A DNA stretch of 64,000 bases from Datnioides undecimradiatus (GCA_008933995.1 WARS01000033.1:9562287-9626286); one strand, 5' to 3'. Counted from the stretch's first letter, positions 40,305 through 55,120 are shown. Notes: generated by a model from the letters alone, not told the origin. Translations and numbers: made by a program.

Positions 40305-40452
40305 TTGTGCGGTCAGTTTTGGCCCCACTTATAAATGCAGTGGGTTTTTGTTTATATTTAATTTGTACTTCGTGTCATGTATTTGCTCATGTTATTTGAA
40401 TCTATGTGGTCTGCAGAGGTCTACAAACTGAGTTCATAAGACCATATATCAT

Positions 40453-40490
40453 AGTGAAACCTATATATATATATATATATATGTTTCACT
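40453..40490. repeat. (AT)n hairpin with 8-bp flanking inverted repeat
   Basis: An (AT)-rich core at 40461-40482 is flanked by AGTGAAAC at 40453-40460 and its exact complement GTTTCACT at 40483-40490, so the whole block can fold into one long stem. Confidence 0.8.
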
Positions 40491-40504
40491 GTGAAACGTT
40501 GCAG

Positions 40505-40565
40505 TCTGATAGATTGGTGTATATGTTTGTACTGACATTCATGGTTTCCAGAAGATAAGTCCTCC
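40505..40565 (+). repeat. Teleost interspersed repeat fragment (family C)
   Basis: Contains 'tttgtactgacattcatggt' followed by ttccagaagataagtcc. This matches the core of a short percomorph repeat (consensus like 'ttttgtacagacattcatgg'). Other pieces lie at 50065-50165 and 62365-62535. Confidence 0.5.
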
Positions 40566-43500
40566 TTACTTAATAATTAATTAATAAGCAAATGTTAGCA
40601 TTCTCATACAGCCTGTTCTGAAGCGTTGCCAGTTTCTTTTTTTAAAGCATTTATGATGTAAGAAATATATAGCGCACATTTTGAACAGTTTGTATCCTTC
40701 TTCCTCTGCTTTCACAAAGGTCTATAAAAATACCAGAACAAAATTACAATACGTGTTTGTTTAGTGCAGTGGTCTTTGCGTTCCTCACATCAGGTCGACA
40801 GAGTGGTCTCTGAATAGCATCCCCGCTGTCACAAAGAGCTTTGAGCAATTCAAAACAGACTGCTTTGTACAGATTGAGGCAGGGAAATGTTGGTTCCGTT
40901 GTGGATATTTTTCAGGCCAATGCTTTATAATGATTTATCATTCGTTCTGTTTGTGAGGTTCTGCTGGCAAACTCTCTGTTCTCCTTTGCCAGTACAGCGT
41001 GATGGGGTTTTTATTTTCCAGGCTTTAACACATTAAGCCAAAAAGCCAGCAGCTTTACCATAACACTAAGCCTTTGACACTGACTGTCATAATTATTCTG
41101 GATCTAAATGTGGTTCTTGACAGTGTAGTTAAAAATGCTTCAAGAAAATGTGGAGGTTTGTTATGTCCTGGTCCTATGTCTTTGTACATGCACAAGGATA
41201 AAGGTTCCCATCTCTCAGATAGGATTTGAACCAACAACCTTTTTGTTTTTGTTATTAAAACCTACATTTTCAATATAGTAGTCAATATTGATATTGGAAT
41301 TATATATCTTAATCAGTTATGTACCTGATTTAAAAGATAGTGTTTAACTCTGTGCTACCTTTTTAGCCATGCTTGAAAACTATTTGATGGACTACCATGC
41401 ATTATGTAATCAATATTCATAGTGTCCTGAGGATGACTCCTACTAACTTTGGTGTTTGCTGATTGGTCACCAGCATCGTTTTCTTTATCCTGTGACTTAT
41501 CCCAATAATTTACAATGTTTGGAACACACACAAAATTTAGTTCAGACGTTAATGGCTCTTTGGAGGTCCACTGACTTTTCCATGATTGGCATTGGCAACT
41601 AAGAAATATGCTGTTACAGTAATGTGAACATATTTGACATATTCTAACACTGTCCAACCCATGCATATATAAGAAAATGACTTTTGAATAGCTGTCCACT
41701 GAAGTGACCACTATGCATGAAAGGGTTAACATTAACATTAACATTATACCTGGCTAGTATTGATGTGTTGTCATTGTAACCATGTCAGAATGCTGATGTT
41801 GGCAGTTGAAGCACCACTGCCTAAGTACAGCCTCACTGAGTTGCTAGCATGGCTGCAGACTCATAATCGTGTTTCTACTTGGCTACTTGGCTTGCTGCTA
41901 ATGAAATGAATGAAACTAACAGACAAAACGTTCTTTCAGGGTGATTCTTCTGGAAATCAGTAGTTTCTTTTTCACTCAGCCGATTCAACTGTAGCTCAAA
42001 TAATCGCAGAACTTTGTTTTTTTATTTCAGAAATGATGAAGAAATGACTGACTTATACAATACAGTGCGTTTTCATTTTGACACAATAACAAAAGGTTAG
42101 ATTTGCACATAGTACAAGATATTTGAACACATCCTTAGTTTACTGACGTAATGTCTGGGTGATGAAATCCACCAGCAGTTACCTCTGGTCACCATGTGGG
42201 GCCGCTGGAGTGCGAACATTTCTCACAGCTGATGTAATACAACTTTCCTGCGTAGCTTCCTTTTGATTTTACTTCACTTACTTCAAAGCCAAAAGTCCTT
42301 TTACAAGAGAGAAGGAGAACCACCTGCAGGGCTGTCTCACCCTGAAAAGTGTGTGTGTGTGTGTGTGTTCATAAATGTGTCTGAAAGAAAGTGCGTGAGT
42401 GTATAAATTTATATTAGTGTGAGTTAGAGAGAGAAAGTGTGTGTGTCTTGTAGAAACTCTTGCTCCTCATCTCTGACATTTCCAGGTCACTCAGTTATAA
42501 AATGTCTTCTCTGCCTCCCACCCCCTCTCTTCCTCTTTTCCCTCTCTTTCCTCCCCCTCTGCTTTTCTGTTTTTACCTCTCACCATCTCTCAGAGGCAGG
42601 GAGGGTAAGAAAGATAGAGTGAACTGGATATTAAACAAGATTAAGACACAGAAGAAGGGAAAGAGACAGAAAGTTTTCTGCAGACTGCATCAGTGTCATC
42701 AGAAGGATGTCTGGTGGCTAACTTTAACCTTAGAACTAATGTAACTTGTTTGCATTTACCTCACTTGTTTTTTTTTTACTGAATTAACTCTGATATCGCT
42801 GCACAGTAGCACAAAGTCATTGTAATAATATTTGACACCTGGGGGGAGGGCGTTCACTCAGAATCAATTTCATACTCTTATCCCAGTGTGTGGCGAACCA
42901 CTTACTTAAATTCACTGGCTTTGGTCCTATGCACTTACTTGCAATAACAAAAGTAACTGACAGTTAAGCAAAAATGGTCCAGCAGAAATGTGATTTGTTC
43001 ATACTTTTTGTATGTAAGACTAGACTTGTCTGAACAACAAAACAGCAGCCGCTTCTGTCTCTGTAAAACAAACTGATTTTTGCTGTCTGTTTTCGAGCTT
43101 CTTGCATCTCATTCACATTGACTAAAAAAAGCAAACCACAGTACAAACTCTCTGTTCTCCGACTGAGTCATGTCATGATAAATAAATTAGTTAAAGGAAT
43201 TCTAACGGACGCTGAAGAGTAAGAAATGATACATTTAGTTAACAACACTTATTCACTCTCCAGTTCTGATATTAATGTGTTTCTGTAATATTTGGATAGA
43301 TTCTGTTCAGCTTCACAGAATTAAACCAAAATAATAATTTAACAATATATGTATTACAGTGAATCCATATGATGTGTTGATTTAGCGATCACACCCAATG
43401 ACATTTAGCTCGAGGAAAGACAGTTCTTTTCTAATTATCAAAACAGTTTGACACAGAGGTGGACAAAAGCAGTTCTCAGGTTCATGTTTCACATTCCCAG

Positions 43501-46500
43501 ATCTGTTGATTTGGCTGAAATGTAGATGGTTGCTTTTTTTCCAGCTTTAGCAAGTGCTAGCTAACTCACATTAGCTGGCTGATGTTGTTAAGATTTTAAT
43601 TGCTAGAGGGTAAATTCCCCAAAACCACTGAAAAGCACAGCACAGTTGATGTACCAATCCATATCCAGGTTTATTTGGGTGTGTTTTACAGCACTACTGT
43701 GGTTAGACGGGCACGCTTATGTTTGATATAGCTAATGTTTGCAGCCTGCGATAGAGCAGACAAACTCCTTTCTCATGTTTTGGGAAGGCTGAAAAAGGGA
43801 GTACCCTTGGGTGGGAGTCTGGTGGCAAACAGTGTTATTATTCTTTTCACTTAAAACAAACTAAACTGAAAATACATCACCATGCAGACAGCAGGTGTTC
43901 AGAGGAGTGAATGTTAAAGGTTTATAGGGTGCAGGATTAGAATATACCACTTTGTGGGTTAAATATGATGAAACAAACAAAGCTGCTGCTCCTTTTTTCT
44001 TGCAAATACAGATCTTGAACAATGTGACTGAAAAAGAAACATATGAGAGATAAAATTATGCATACATCACTTCAATACACACGTACAAATTTCTATAGTA
44101 GGAAAGTCAGTCAGAGTATGTGTTGGGGAAACCAGTTGGAGGAGGGGGAATACACAATTTGTTGTGCTTAGAGCTGAGATGCTGAAATCAGCGAAAACAT
44201 TTTGCTTCAGAAGAGTTTTGCTCCCATTTACGGCTGCTTTCACTGCACATTTCCTCTGTAACAGCTGAGACGGACGCAGGCAAGCGCCGGGCTGCTGTAA
44301 TTGGTTTGCTTCACCTGCTGAGACACACACACACAAACACACACAGGTGACAGGTAAACAAAACTGTCATGATGATGGGACGAGTCTGTTTAAGCAGTCA
44401 GCTGACTCCTGAAGCAGCAGAGTCAAACATTCAGCGCTTAATACTCCTGGGGTGGAGGTGATGAAATATTTAGCCACCCTGCTTGTTAAATACACTTGGA
44501 GCATTTTGGCCCAATTAGAAGGTGGTTTGTAATGTCAGTTTATGTTTCAACTCTCACAAGTTTTAGGGAGTCTCATGAAGAATTTATTTGTGGTAAGGTC
44601 CATTTTCTGTTAAGGCATTTTATTCTTGGTTATTAAGAAAACACCACCCAAGGGCGCAGTGGTAATTTGCACACTATTGTCATCAGCACACTATCATACC
44701 CACAATGGCAACGTTGACCTGCTGATGTTCAGCAAGTTTACAAGGTGCAAGCATGTTGCTTCTTTCTTTTATGTTTGTGTCAAGCATGCATAGGGCCTTT
44801 AATGACAATGACCAAATAGCTGTCCTTGCAGTAGTAAAGCCCATTGTGTCAAAGAGGGATATTAGCGTGTCAGATCAGGAGGACATGCTGGTCCTGAAAA
44901 ATACCTCTGACAAAGCTAAAGTCATATGACGGTGGTGTGAGTGAATGGCAACACTGAAAGGAAACAGGGGCTTAAGTGGGTATTTTTACTCAACGGTCAC
45001 CAGAGGCAACAATTAGCCCAAACCACATTCAAAGAAGCAATTAAGAAATAGTAAAGAAATAGAAAGTGCGCTCAAAGTTGATTTGGCAAATGCATGACTG
45101 CACCTAATTGCAGACCAGCTGTCTCCATTGATTTTCGTTTTAACAATAACAATTGTTCCTATTCCTACCAATTATTAAGTATTTTTAGATGAAAACTTTG
45201 CTTAAACTTTGGTTAAAAGAGTTATATGATTATTCTTGTGATAGTCATATGTGTACAAGTGACATCTTGAGATGTGGAGTTTGGAGGAGACGTCTGGTAT
45301 TACTAATGATGTCGGCTAATTTCAGAGACGTGATATCAAGTGCATAATTAAACCAGTAAATCAATGGGACGCACATGTACAGTAAGCAGTACAGCTGGTA
45401 TGACCTAAAAGAGGGTTGCATTAGAAATAAGTTCCCTGTTCATCCCTGTGAAACAGGTTTTATTATTACAGCTGAATATTGGGCTCATAGGAGCAATAGA
45501 AGCAGACTGTTTTATTAGCACACAGATCAATGTCTTTGGAGCTATTAAAAACCTTTTTAAGACGTGTTGAGCTTCATTATGCACTTCCTGTGTCCATATG
45601 TGTCGTCTGATATGTTTGACCTCCAGGGAGCTGACGCGTGCTGAACAAAGGATTAATGCATGGCTTTCAAAGCCACAATCACATTTTAAAAGATGTAGGT
45701 TTATGTTTGGCACTTCACTGAAAAAGAAAAGGTCATTTTCAAAGAGTAACTCAAAACTAAATCTACTTGCATTAGTTAATGAGTGACACACTGTTTTACT
45801 ACCCTATGAGTTGATCCTGCTCCCATTCAATAGTGTTCATTATAACGGAGGGTAGAGCTCCCAAAAATATTAAAGATCAGTGTCTTAACCTATTACACTC
45901 CACCCATGAACTATCAGGCTACATAGCATTCATACTCAGTCTTGCTCTGTTAATGTCAGTTTTATCCTGAGTCTGTGCAGCAGTAATCAGGGTGCATAAC
46001 CATGGTGTCAGGGTCTAGCCCACATACCCACCTGACTCAGTTGTAAGCGCACACAAGCTATCCATCCTAATGTCACATCCTACTAGATCCTACCAGGAAA
46101 ATAAACATCATATGTGATGAGAATTGCTTAAAAATGAAAGAAACCATCTTTTGGAAATTTTATCTTATGTGTGCTTTGGCTCTTTTGTTTGGTCCATGTA
46201 CTGTCTGCTGAAGTGAAGAGGGTGTGTTGTATGACCTGCAGCCAGCCAGCAGAGGCCAATCCAGATGTTCTTGCTGAGGGAATATACCATTTCTTCGACC
46301 TCAGTTTTACATTGACAGGAAACATAAAAAGATAGGGGGATTGGTAAACAGCCTGTCCTGGGAAAAGCCATCCTCATCTCAGGATGCAGGAAATGACTGT
46401 ATTTCTTTCACACAATCATAAAACACACAGTACATTTAAACCGGCTTTACTACACAAACAACATTCATATTTTTCTATTGTGTATTCCACATTAATATTT

Positions 46501-46600
46501 TATCATTAGAGGAAGTCCCAGCGGCTCTGTGAATCTTTAAACACAACGTTCATAATTCATATCTGTGATCAATAAACCATAACGGTTTTATATGGATCAA
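40566..46600. other. No gene recognised
   Basis: No coding exon is seen on either strand. It includes an (ACATTA)-like triple repeat at about 41728-41747, a (GT)n run at 42349-42368, and a B-box-like word (GGTTCAAATCC on the minus strand near 41225) without a matching A box. Confidence 0.4.
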
Positions 46601-46724
46601 ATCAGCCATTTATTCTCTGCAGAACCGAGAAATCAGGAGTGATTGGAGGGTGGCTGGCCACACACATGCACGATTACATGTACACTTGCTGACTTGTACA
46701 GAATCAAACAACAGCACAAATGTA

Positions 46725-46744
46725 TGTGTGTGTGTGTGTGTGTG
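46725..46744. repeat. (GT)n microsatellite
   Basis: Short uninterrupted GT run. The region to the right (46840-47060) is also rich in CA-containing words but is not a clean repeat. Confidence 0.8.
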
Positions 46745-47060
46745 CACGCTTGTGTGTGTGCTTGAATAATTTATACTCGGGGTAAAAACTGGCACAAGGT
46801 TATTAACAGTAAAGTTACAACCACATTCAGATGTATATACAAGCGCACGCAGACACACGCATACACATAAAGACAAATATTAATGCACATACAAATGTAC
46901 CGTTGAATGATTTATATCCACATTAATCACAAGAAAGTGAACACACGCACGTTAGAAAAACACTCATGAATAAATCTCACACACTGTAGGAGTGTGTACA
47001 GGGAGTTGCTAATACACACTAATTATGCACACAAGAGAAAATACACACCTTGATGCTAGA

Positions 47061-50000
47061 CCACCCCAAGACATACCCACTCACACATGGACTCCCAGCC
47101 ATCTCTGTAATGTTCTGAGTGTATTTAAGCTGCTGTGTGTTGTTTCTGCATTACGAATGTTCGGCACAGCGTTGGTGTCATATCTGAACCTCAACACTCA
47201 GAATCCTGCTGATTCCCGCGTTTCCTCCTCCATCACACTGTTGGCTGAAACGCAGCCTTACATGAGGGGTGTGTCGTTGTATTTCTGACCCCCTGAGTCC
47301 AAGAAGAAACATGTTCACAATTCCAGAGTTGCTTCTTAGAAAAGCCCCCACTTGGCCATGCATAGTAAATCTTGAGTGCTTGAAGATTTTGTCGTTGATT
47401 GTTTGAAGATTTGTGACTTTCAGGATCGTATTTTAATCTTAATTCCTGTCAAAGTATTATTCAAACCCACCAAACTTTATTTTAAATTCTAGAGATAAAG
47501 ATTGCAAATGAGTCTGAATCGTGAGGAACTGTGTGTGTGGCCAAGGTTAAATCCCAAATAACACTAATGGTCTACAGCCAAGCTTTCAGCTAATACCTCC
47601 AGTATTTTAACATCATCACAGTTTTAATGGTAGCATATTATGATCAGCAAGTATAGTTTTTCCAATCTTAGTTTAGTATGTGGACATGCTAACCTTTGCT
47701 AATTGTCACTAAAAAAGTATATCTGAAACTTGTGGGAGGCAAATCAAAATGTTGGACAGGTAAAAAGTTTGACCTGATGATGACACGTAAAATGCAAGAC
47801 ACTGTTGTTTGTTCAGGGTTATTGTAGAATACACAATGGACCTGTAAGTACAGTGCGCCAAGTTGCTAGCACGGATGTTACGCCTGTTAACATGTCAACT
47901 GAAACATATGTCATATCAGCTGTGACATTAAGGATGTTGTGTCTAATTGCAGCTCATACACACCAAAGTTGAGTAAAGTCGGATTGTTCATAAGTGTGTG
48001 ACAAGCTGAGTTGTAAAGGCCGTACATCAGATAAACTCTTCTGATTACGGTAACACCATGACCTTTCCTCTGTTGCCAACCTAATTGCCCTAAGTTCTGG
48101 TAAAGATCTAACAACAAAGTTGACTCTAATAATTTAGTTTTCTGCTGTGCAATGAACACTACAGCCTCACTGGGACACTATAGAGAGTCCATTGATTTTC
48201 TGCTGTTTATGGTCCATAAATGGAGTAATTGTACATTGTTTGTTGCGAAGGATCTGCTTTTTGTGCTTCAAAGGTGTGAAAATGTTGTTTACGACAGCCA
48301 GTGGAGTCGACATCTGATTCTTGGCTGCTGCTCTTGTAGCAAAGTTTAAAGTAGGCCAGCTAAAAGGCAGAACAAAGCACATAGAACGCCTGTGTAACTT
48401 TTCCTTTAAAAATACATGAGGCAGCGCCCGCCACTCCCCCACCTATCAAACATTAAGGAGCAGTGGATAAGACGTTTAACACACACACACTCACAAGCTC
48501 ACACACTCATAAGCACCTAAATGATGCACTATGATAAACACAGGCCTCACACATACACACACAGACCTGAAAATGTGTCACTTCACATACTTAAACACAC
48601 TTGTATGCACAAATACATACAAAACTAAACCTTAACAGTACTTTAAAGAAAGTATCATGTCTTTGGTCACATGCCTAATCACCTTTCAGGAGTCTTAATC
48701 AGCTCTATAGGCATTTGATGCCTATGTCATAGCTGTCAGCTACATGTTTGTGTATACATCATAGATAATACAGATGTTACTTTTGGGCACACTTTGCACA
48801 AAAACAGTCCACTGAACAGATTAGCAATGAGGCAGAATGGAGGATCACATTTTTAAAAAGCTGCAGTCTTTTTGAAGATTGGTGTCTCTGAAAGAAGCAA
48901 AATCTTTGTTTGTTTTTTGTGCTGAATTTACCAGAAGGTAATAATAATTAATATTAGCTGTGGAGAAGATTTTGTAGGATGTAAAGTCTTTGTAGCTTTA
49001 AACTGCAGGATTTTTGGACTGAGTTTGGTGACTATGTCCACTTTTTGGAGAAATAAGTGATTTAGTGTTACTGTTGTTTGGAATTTTGACTATTATACTA
49101 TTATATGACATAAAATAGTACTGAAATATGCATATATCCCAGTACTTTAGTGTAAACATTAAATTGGTTAATATATTCAGCCCTAATTATTAAGATCCAA
49201 ACAAAATTAATCTTAAAAGCTAACAGGAAGCAGTAATGCAAATCTCTCCTCAGCTTGGAGCAGGGATTCAGACTGATGGAGCCTGTTGCGTGTTATGATG
49301 CTAACATGATCACTGCTGTCTCACTGAAACAATTCCTCAGGCAACATGAGACTCAAAGCTCTGGAGAAATTCACTGTCATATGGTCTAAGTGCTGCTCCT
49401 GAGGCAGAAAGTAGAGGTCTGTGCAGTGTATGTCAAAGCAAAGAAGCAAGAAGACTGACACTGGGCCGACAGGAGTTCAGCAGGAAGTGGATTTTCATGT
49501 AAACCACATGGTGTATCAGTCTGGGAAAGGATTCCTCAACAGTAGTTGCGAGCAGTTAGTGAATCTGGTTTGACGGCAGAGGTGCTGTGGTTAACAGACT
49601 AAACAGCACTCGGAAAACCACTTGCTTTAAGGTCATTTTTCTTGTATTCGCCCATGTTTAAGTGCTCTGTCATGCAGTTATACTGCAGCTCTCTGCAAGT
49701 GGTGGTGGGAAACATTCTTTCTTGATGAATGAATGATGAATTAACTATTTTTATTACAAAGCTTGTGAGCTGAGTATTTTCCTCTAGCATCACGCAGCTA
49801 AAAATGGAGCGAAACGTATATATATATTTTTTCTGCCATCTAGCATTATATCTTTAGCACTGCAGAGGTTTGATACACCTCTGTATGTGGGTGTCCTGGA
49901 CTTCCTGGTCACCTACTAATTGGGCATTGTAGTGAGACTGTGCTCAGGTTATATTAAATACACCTGCTAATTGTGAACTGTAAAGAAAGTAATCTCCAGT

Positions 50001-50064
50001 CTGTATGCTGTAAGTGTTTTGTGCATTATAAATCATGTTTGCAGACAAATTCTCTGTCAGTACA
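47061..50064. other. No gene recognised
   Basis: AT-rich, with short open frames only. A CA-rich patch lies at 48480-48605. Nothing resembling a conserved protein or RNA gene is visible. Confidence 0.4.
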
Positions 50065-50165
50065 TTTACCACTTTGGTCTAGACTAAAACAAAATTTGTG
50101 GTTCCCAAAAAGATGAAGCCCAGTGGCTTCTGTGATTCCCTGACTTTCCCCCTATTGCCTTACAT
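50065..50165 (+). repeat. Teleost interspersed repeat fragment (family C)
   Basis: Contains accactttggtctagact, then gtggttcccaaaaagatga and tccctgactttccccct, in the order of the family C repeat, with part of the middle deleted. Confidence 0.5.
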
Positions 50166-50464
50166 TTAGTTTAATGGTTTTGATAATATTGAGCAAGACT
50201 TGTAAAAGTTTATAGTGTTGTTAATGTCCATAACCCATGTTAACCTGTGTAAAAAGCACAGTGACACAAATGACAAAATGAGTTTTGACTCTGGGGGTTT
50301 TGTACATGGGATAGATAAAGTACAATCATTTCCAATATGGTCATGTCTTTACAAATTATTGTTACTGTTCAAGTACATCCACACTGATAACAAGTGGCAG
50401 ACGAATTGGGTATGTTTGTGTATTTTCTCTTTTGAATAAATTTTAGTCATACTGTGTAACAACG

Positions 50465-50815
50465 TGTCATGGCCCCCGCCTGAGCTATCTGCTCTTTCCC
50501 TTTCTTCCTCTCCCTGCTCATCTGGGCTGTGTTCACCTCACAGTCTACACCTCTTTTCCCTGTTCCCTTTGATGGTTATTTTCCAGACTAGGTACGGTCT
50601 TGTTAGCTGGTTTAGGTTTTCTTCCTTTTATACACTTCCAACATGCATATTTTCACTCATGCAATACCCTGAGCTCACAATGATCTCGCCAATGGACCAT
50701 TCATACTTTATAGTCTAGTTTTTACTTTACTGCATTTGTTATCCTGAATAAAATATGGTTATGCATTCTTGAAGTGTTTGGTCCTCTCTTCATCTTGGGC
50801 TTGAGCCACACTGTG
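50465..50815 (+). mobile_element. Possible solo LTR
   Basis: It starts TGTCATGGCCCCCGCC and ends near CACTGTGACA, giving TG...CA ends. It has a pyrimidine-rich first half and an AATAAA at about 50749, as expected of an LTR R region. No clear target-site duplication and no internal retroelement sequence adjoin it, so the call is tentative. Confidence 0.3.
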
Positions 50816-51232
50816 ACACTGTGATAAAACAAACCTGAACAAATAAGGAGAAGGGTCAAGTTAAACAGGGCGTCAGCTCTGTGCAGTATACACAGGTGAA
50901 CAGACTGGTTGCTCTTTACAGCTGTATTTACAGCAGTTGTCATGGTGACAATGCCGGAGCCCTGATGGTGTCGGCACTTTTTCTTGTTGTGTTCCAGCCG
51001 GTGTATGATGCTTCAGGGGGCAATCACACACACACACACACTGGTGCATCACTCTGTCAAATGGAAATGAAAGTAAAGGATCAGCCTGAGGACACTGCTG
51101 TCACTCGGTGTGTGTGGGTGTGCATGTGTGTAAAGAAGAGTGACACACACTCTCACACTCCGCGTGTGTTGATGTTGCTGTCACTGTATATTAGGTGTGT
51201 GTGGTGCTGTCACAGTATGTGATCATTAGATG

Positions 51233-51235
<3 letters not shown>

Positions 51236-51275
<40 letters not shown>
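51236..51275. repeat. (GT)n microsatellite
   Basis: Uninterrupted GT run; short CA and GT tracts also occur at 51027-51042 and 51107-51135. Confidence 0.92.
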
Positions 51276-51276
<1 letters not shown>

Positions 51277-52224
51277 ACTGTCAGCTGTGATGTATTGACA
51301 GCTGTATGGATTTGATTACACTGAAGAGCCTGAAGGAAGAAAGAAACAAGATCTCAATTAAGTTTTTGTCTCACTTCTCTCTCTTTCTTTCTTCCTTTCT
51401 TTATTATACACATATCATATACTATAACAGCAAATCAGGTTGTGAGGTTTTACAGTTGCTCTTTAAGGTGCAAAGCACAATATGCAGACTGACCACAGGT
51501 TGCACTACGGCACCAGCATTTTGGCGCCAAACAAATACCTGCATGGTTTACCCGATAAAATTGGGAAGCCCAAATCAAACTCATATGGATGCAGGGAGGA
51601 CAGGGAGGCACTCGCATTCACACTCACATGCACTAAGACGCATGCTCGGCTTGACCGTTTATCCAAACACAGAGCAAAGAAGATTAGATAACAGCACACA
51701 TATCTTTAAAAAGGAAATAGTTTTTTGCTGACATCTGTTAAGGCCAAATGTCATGTATTGCACCTTTAAAATGATCTAACTGCATGTAAAACCTTCTCAG
51801 CCAAAACTAACAGTCATTCGGTCAATTAGTTGATTGAGATTAGTGAGGCAGTTTACATACTGACAGAGGAGAATAAATAAAATTGCTGATAAGCTTCAAT
51901 GGCTCCATTTATTGGACCCTCCATCCGCTCAAAGATCAGCGACATCAGGAGGGTTTGTTATTGGTCACTGGTGCAAATTCTTTAACCTGCAAATTGTTTT
52001 AACCAAAAGATTTCACTGTTCCTAATGTGACTGCAGATGTGTCTGCTGGTGTGAACATGCTCTGTGTCTCTGCTGTTTCTAGGAACAACAGCAAACTGGC
52101 AGAGGAAATAAGTTCTCTGCCAAGAAACTGACTAAAGGATTGTGTGTGTGTTTGTGTGTATAATTAGCTGTAGTTGTGATTTGTCTACAGTTATCCAGTC
52201 TACTGTGTCCAGCTGTCTGCAGAG

Positions 52225-52342
<118 letters not shown>

Positions 52343-52866
52343 CCTATCTCCCTCCTCGTCATCCTCTCCTCCTATAATTATTGGTGAGTGTTCAGTCATT
52401 TTTTACTCCTGTATGGCAGCTGGCTGAAAGGGACATTTGGACACCTGGCTGCACACACACACACACACCAGTGCTACGGGCTGATAGGCTGATGCATGCT
52501 AATCGGGGGTATAAAAACTGCATAATGGCAAGAAAAAGAAGTCTCCCTACATTCATATCAGAGAAACAAGAGACTTGCCTGTGTTCATTAGAGAATATTA
52601 GAGCAGTGCTGGATCTTCAGATTACGTTGTGCCTCGTCAGCATTTGTCGATAATTTTCATATTTAGTTTATAGAGTGATAAAGTCTTGACATCACTTTTC
52701 ATGAAGCCTTTACTCCAACAGAAGTAATACCATGGTGTAGAGATACTTTGAGTATCATATGTATAAGTGAGTAACTATAAGTTCCATTCAAAATTTAATT
52801 TGCGATGCAAATATTGTGCTTTTTATAATAACTACCAAAAAACACAGATCTGGTGCAGTTTATTGT

Positions 52867-52870
<4 letters not shown>

Positions 52871-52899
<29 letters not shown>
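52871..52899. repeat. (TG)n microsatellite
   Basis: Uninterrupted run between tatac and ctgtctac. Confidence 0.92.
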
Positions 52900-54970
52900 C
52901 TGTCTACATGAATGCCTGCACAGCTACTCATCATCATCATATTTGATGCTTGTTGCCATGGTTACTGCTTTCCATGGTGTAACGATATCCCAAAGTTTTC
53001 TCGCAGCTCAACATTTTCTGTGACCTGCAGTAAGAGAGGGGTGGTTGTTACTAGAACCTGACTGAAGTGAAGGCTGCAGGTGTGTGTTTGAGTCACACTG
53101 ATCATTAGTGAACAAAAACATGTTTTGCGAGTTCTAATGTGGACAATGCAGTTTTAAAGTTCCCAAGACCTGAAAACATGATTGAAGTCCATACATTGAC
53201 TGAGTGACCTGTCCTGAATGTTCCCTGCCATTGCAGAATGCCAGCTTTTGTAAAATGCTCTGGTTTAGGTCCAGGACAAAAAATATGCAGTGAATATTCA
53301 ATATGATTTTCCTGAACCTGCAACACTAAAATTTCTAATCAGTTGTCATGAACATGTTAGCCTATAGGGGATGTTTCTAAGACTTTGGACTTTTAAACAG
53401 GTTTGCAAATGTTTCTCCATAAAACATAGTTTTACAGCGCAGATTCATCGCCTAAAAAGCTGCAGCCTTTATGATACATTCATGTGCCAGTGGGAAGGTC
53501 CGACATCCAGGACTTTAAATAGAAACCTGCCATTGGGAAACAAGAAGAGCTGTGAGTCTGCTGCAACTCCACTCTTACTCTCAGTGAATGTGGCTGAATA
53601 ATAGTTTCTATGTATGGTCACTAGGCTGCAACGCCAATGAGACAGTCTTGCTTTGCACTGCTGAGAACTGAGATTAATGTCACCAGAAAGGCTAAAAACT
53701 ACAACAGTTTGTGCTGCCAGCATAAAAATGATTTATATTCACATTCAAACCTGGAAGACTTGAACATGATGAAAATATGATGATTTATTGTATTGATTTG
53801 AGGAAGATCTTTTTTAGCTGTTCACCTGGAAATGGTAAATGACATTTAAGTCATGATATGTCATTTATTAACAAAGGCTTTTCCATGTTTTTCTCCCACC
53901 ACCTCTCCCACCTCAAACATACCCTTTTTCAAATTGATGGTGTTTTCACTCAGGTTTTTAGGTGTAAACTAAAAATATTTGTAAAAAACAGTTGAAGGTT
54001 AGCACAGTTTGTGACAGGCCTGCTAATTCGCATAACAGGAATGACAAAAGCTGTGGCTCATTCAGGGCTGAATCATCTGAAGGACCTATATCAGTTGGCA
54101 GAGTGAGCTTCATCTGAACTAGTCCCTACTTTGCAAATCTGTTCTTCATGTACTCATACAGGCAAATATATTCTCATTTTCTTGAATTAATTTAACATAA
54201 TTTCACTTTCCTTTAGTCTTTCCACTGCATTTACATGGCAGTTTTAGTTACGATAACAGAATAAGAGTTTTGCATACAAAACATATGAAGAGCTCACAAA
54301 ATGACTTTTATCTAAATTAACCCAATATACTACATTTTTAAAAAAGAAAAAAGAAACACGTTGACAAAAGTGTGTGCATATGTTTACAGTATGACTCTGT
54401 GCAGTCACCACAAATTACATACATCAGGTAAAGGTGGTGAGGTAAAAAGAACAATATAGAAGCACAATCTGTATAACATTAAAATCCTCGTATACGAAAA
54501 CATAACTTGACACTGGGAAAGTAGTTGAGTAAATACATGGGGTTACTTACCATCACTAGAAATTTAAGTGAAACTAAAAACCAAACCATGACGATTGCCA
54601 CTTTAATGAGTTGCAGAGAGCTGCTGAGGAATGAAAATTAAAACTAAGCCGCTGGAGACATTATGTGGGCCACATGGAGTATGTGCAGCCTAATCTAATT
54701 ACACACAAAGAGGTGTGTAGGAGAGCAGTGTATTGTATGAGCTGCCTGAGGAGGAGGAGGAGGGGGGCGCTTCCTGTCGATGAGTTTTAGAGGTTTATTG
54801 GATGACAAATATAGGTCCCCAGGACACTATTCACTGCTGGACAAAAGCTGTGGATCCCTGCTTCAACACACAATAACTTCATTTACATAGAATGGATACA
54901 GTTCTCTTGGATCTTTGAATTACTGATTGATTATTATGGTGACAGAAAGAAAGAAAACATTTGCTCTCAT
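52900..54970. other. No gene recognised
   Basis: No credible exon, RNA gene or repeat family is recognised here beyond a (GAG)n/(GGA)n run at about 54748-54763. Confidence 0.4.
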
Positions 54971-54973
54971 GCT

Positions 54974-55017
54974 ATAGATAGATAGATACATAGATAGAGA
55001 GAGAGAGAGAGAGAGAG
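54974..55017. repeat. (GATA)n(GA)n compound microsatellite
   Basis: GATA units with one ACAT interruption lead into an uninterrupted GA run. Confidence 0.9.
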
Positions 55018-55120
55018 CTGAAAGGAGGATGCACTGAAAACCATGTCACTTAATAGGCTATTGTTGTGTGTTTTGCTGCTGTTTGCAGATTGTTTTCAAA
55101 AAAAGTCAGAGGTGGAGAAG

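Noticed and set aside
41210..41260. tRNA or SINE on the minus strand (GGTTCAAATCC)
   Set aside because: A single B-box-like word without an A box at the right distance.
44067..44342. 91-codon minus-strand frame as an exon
   Set aside because: No recognisable domain, and it is flanked by CA repeats; splice sites are not convincing.
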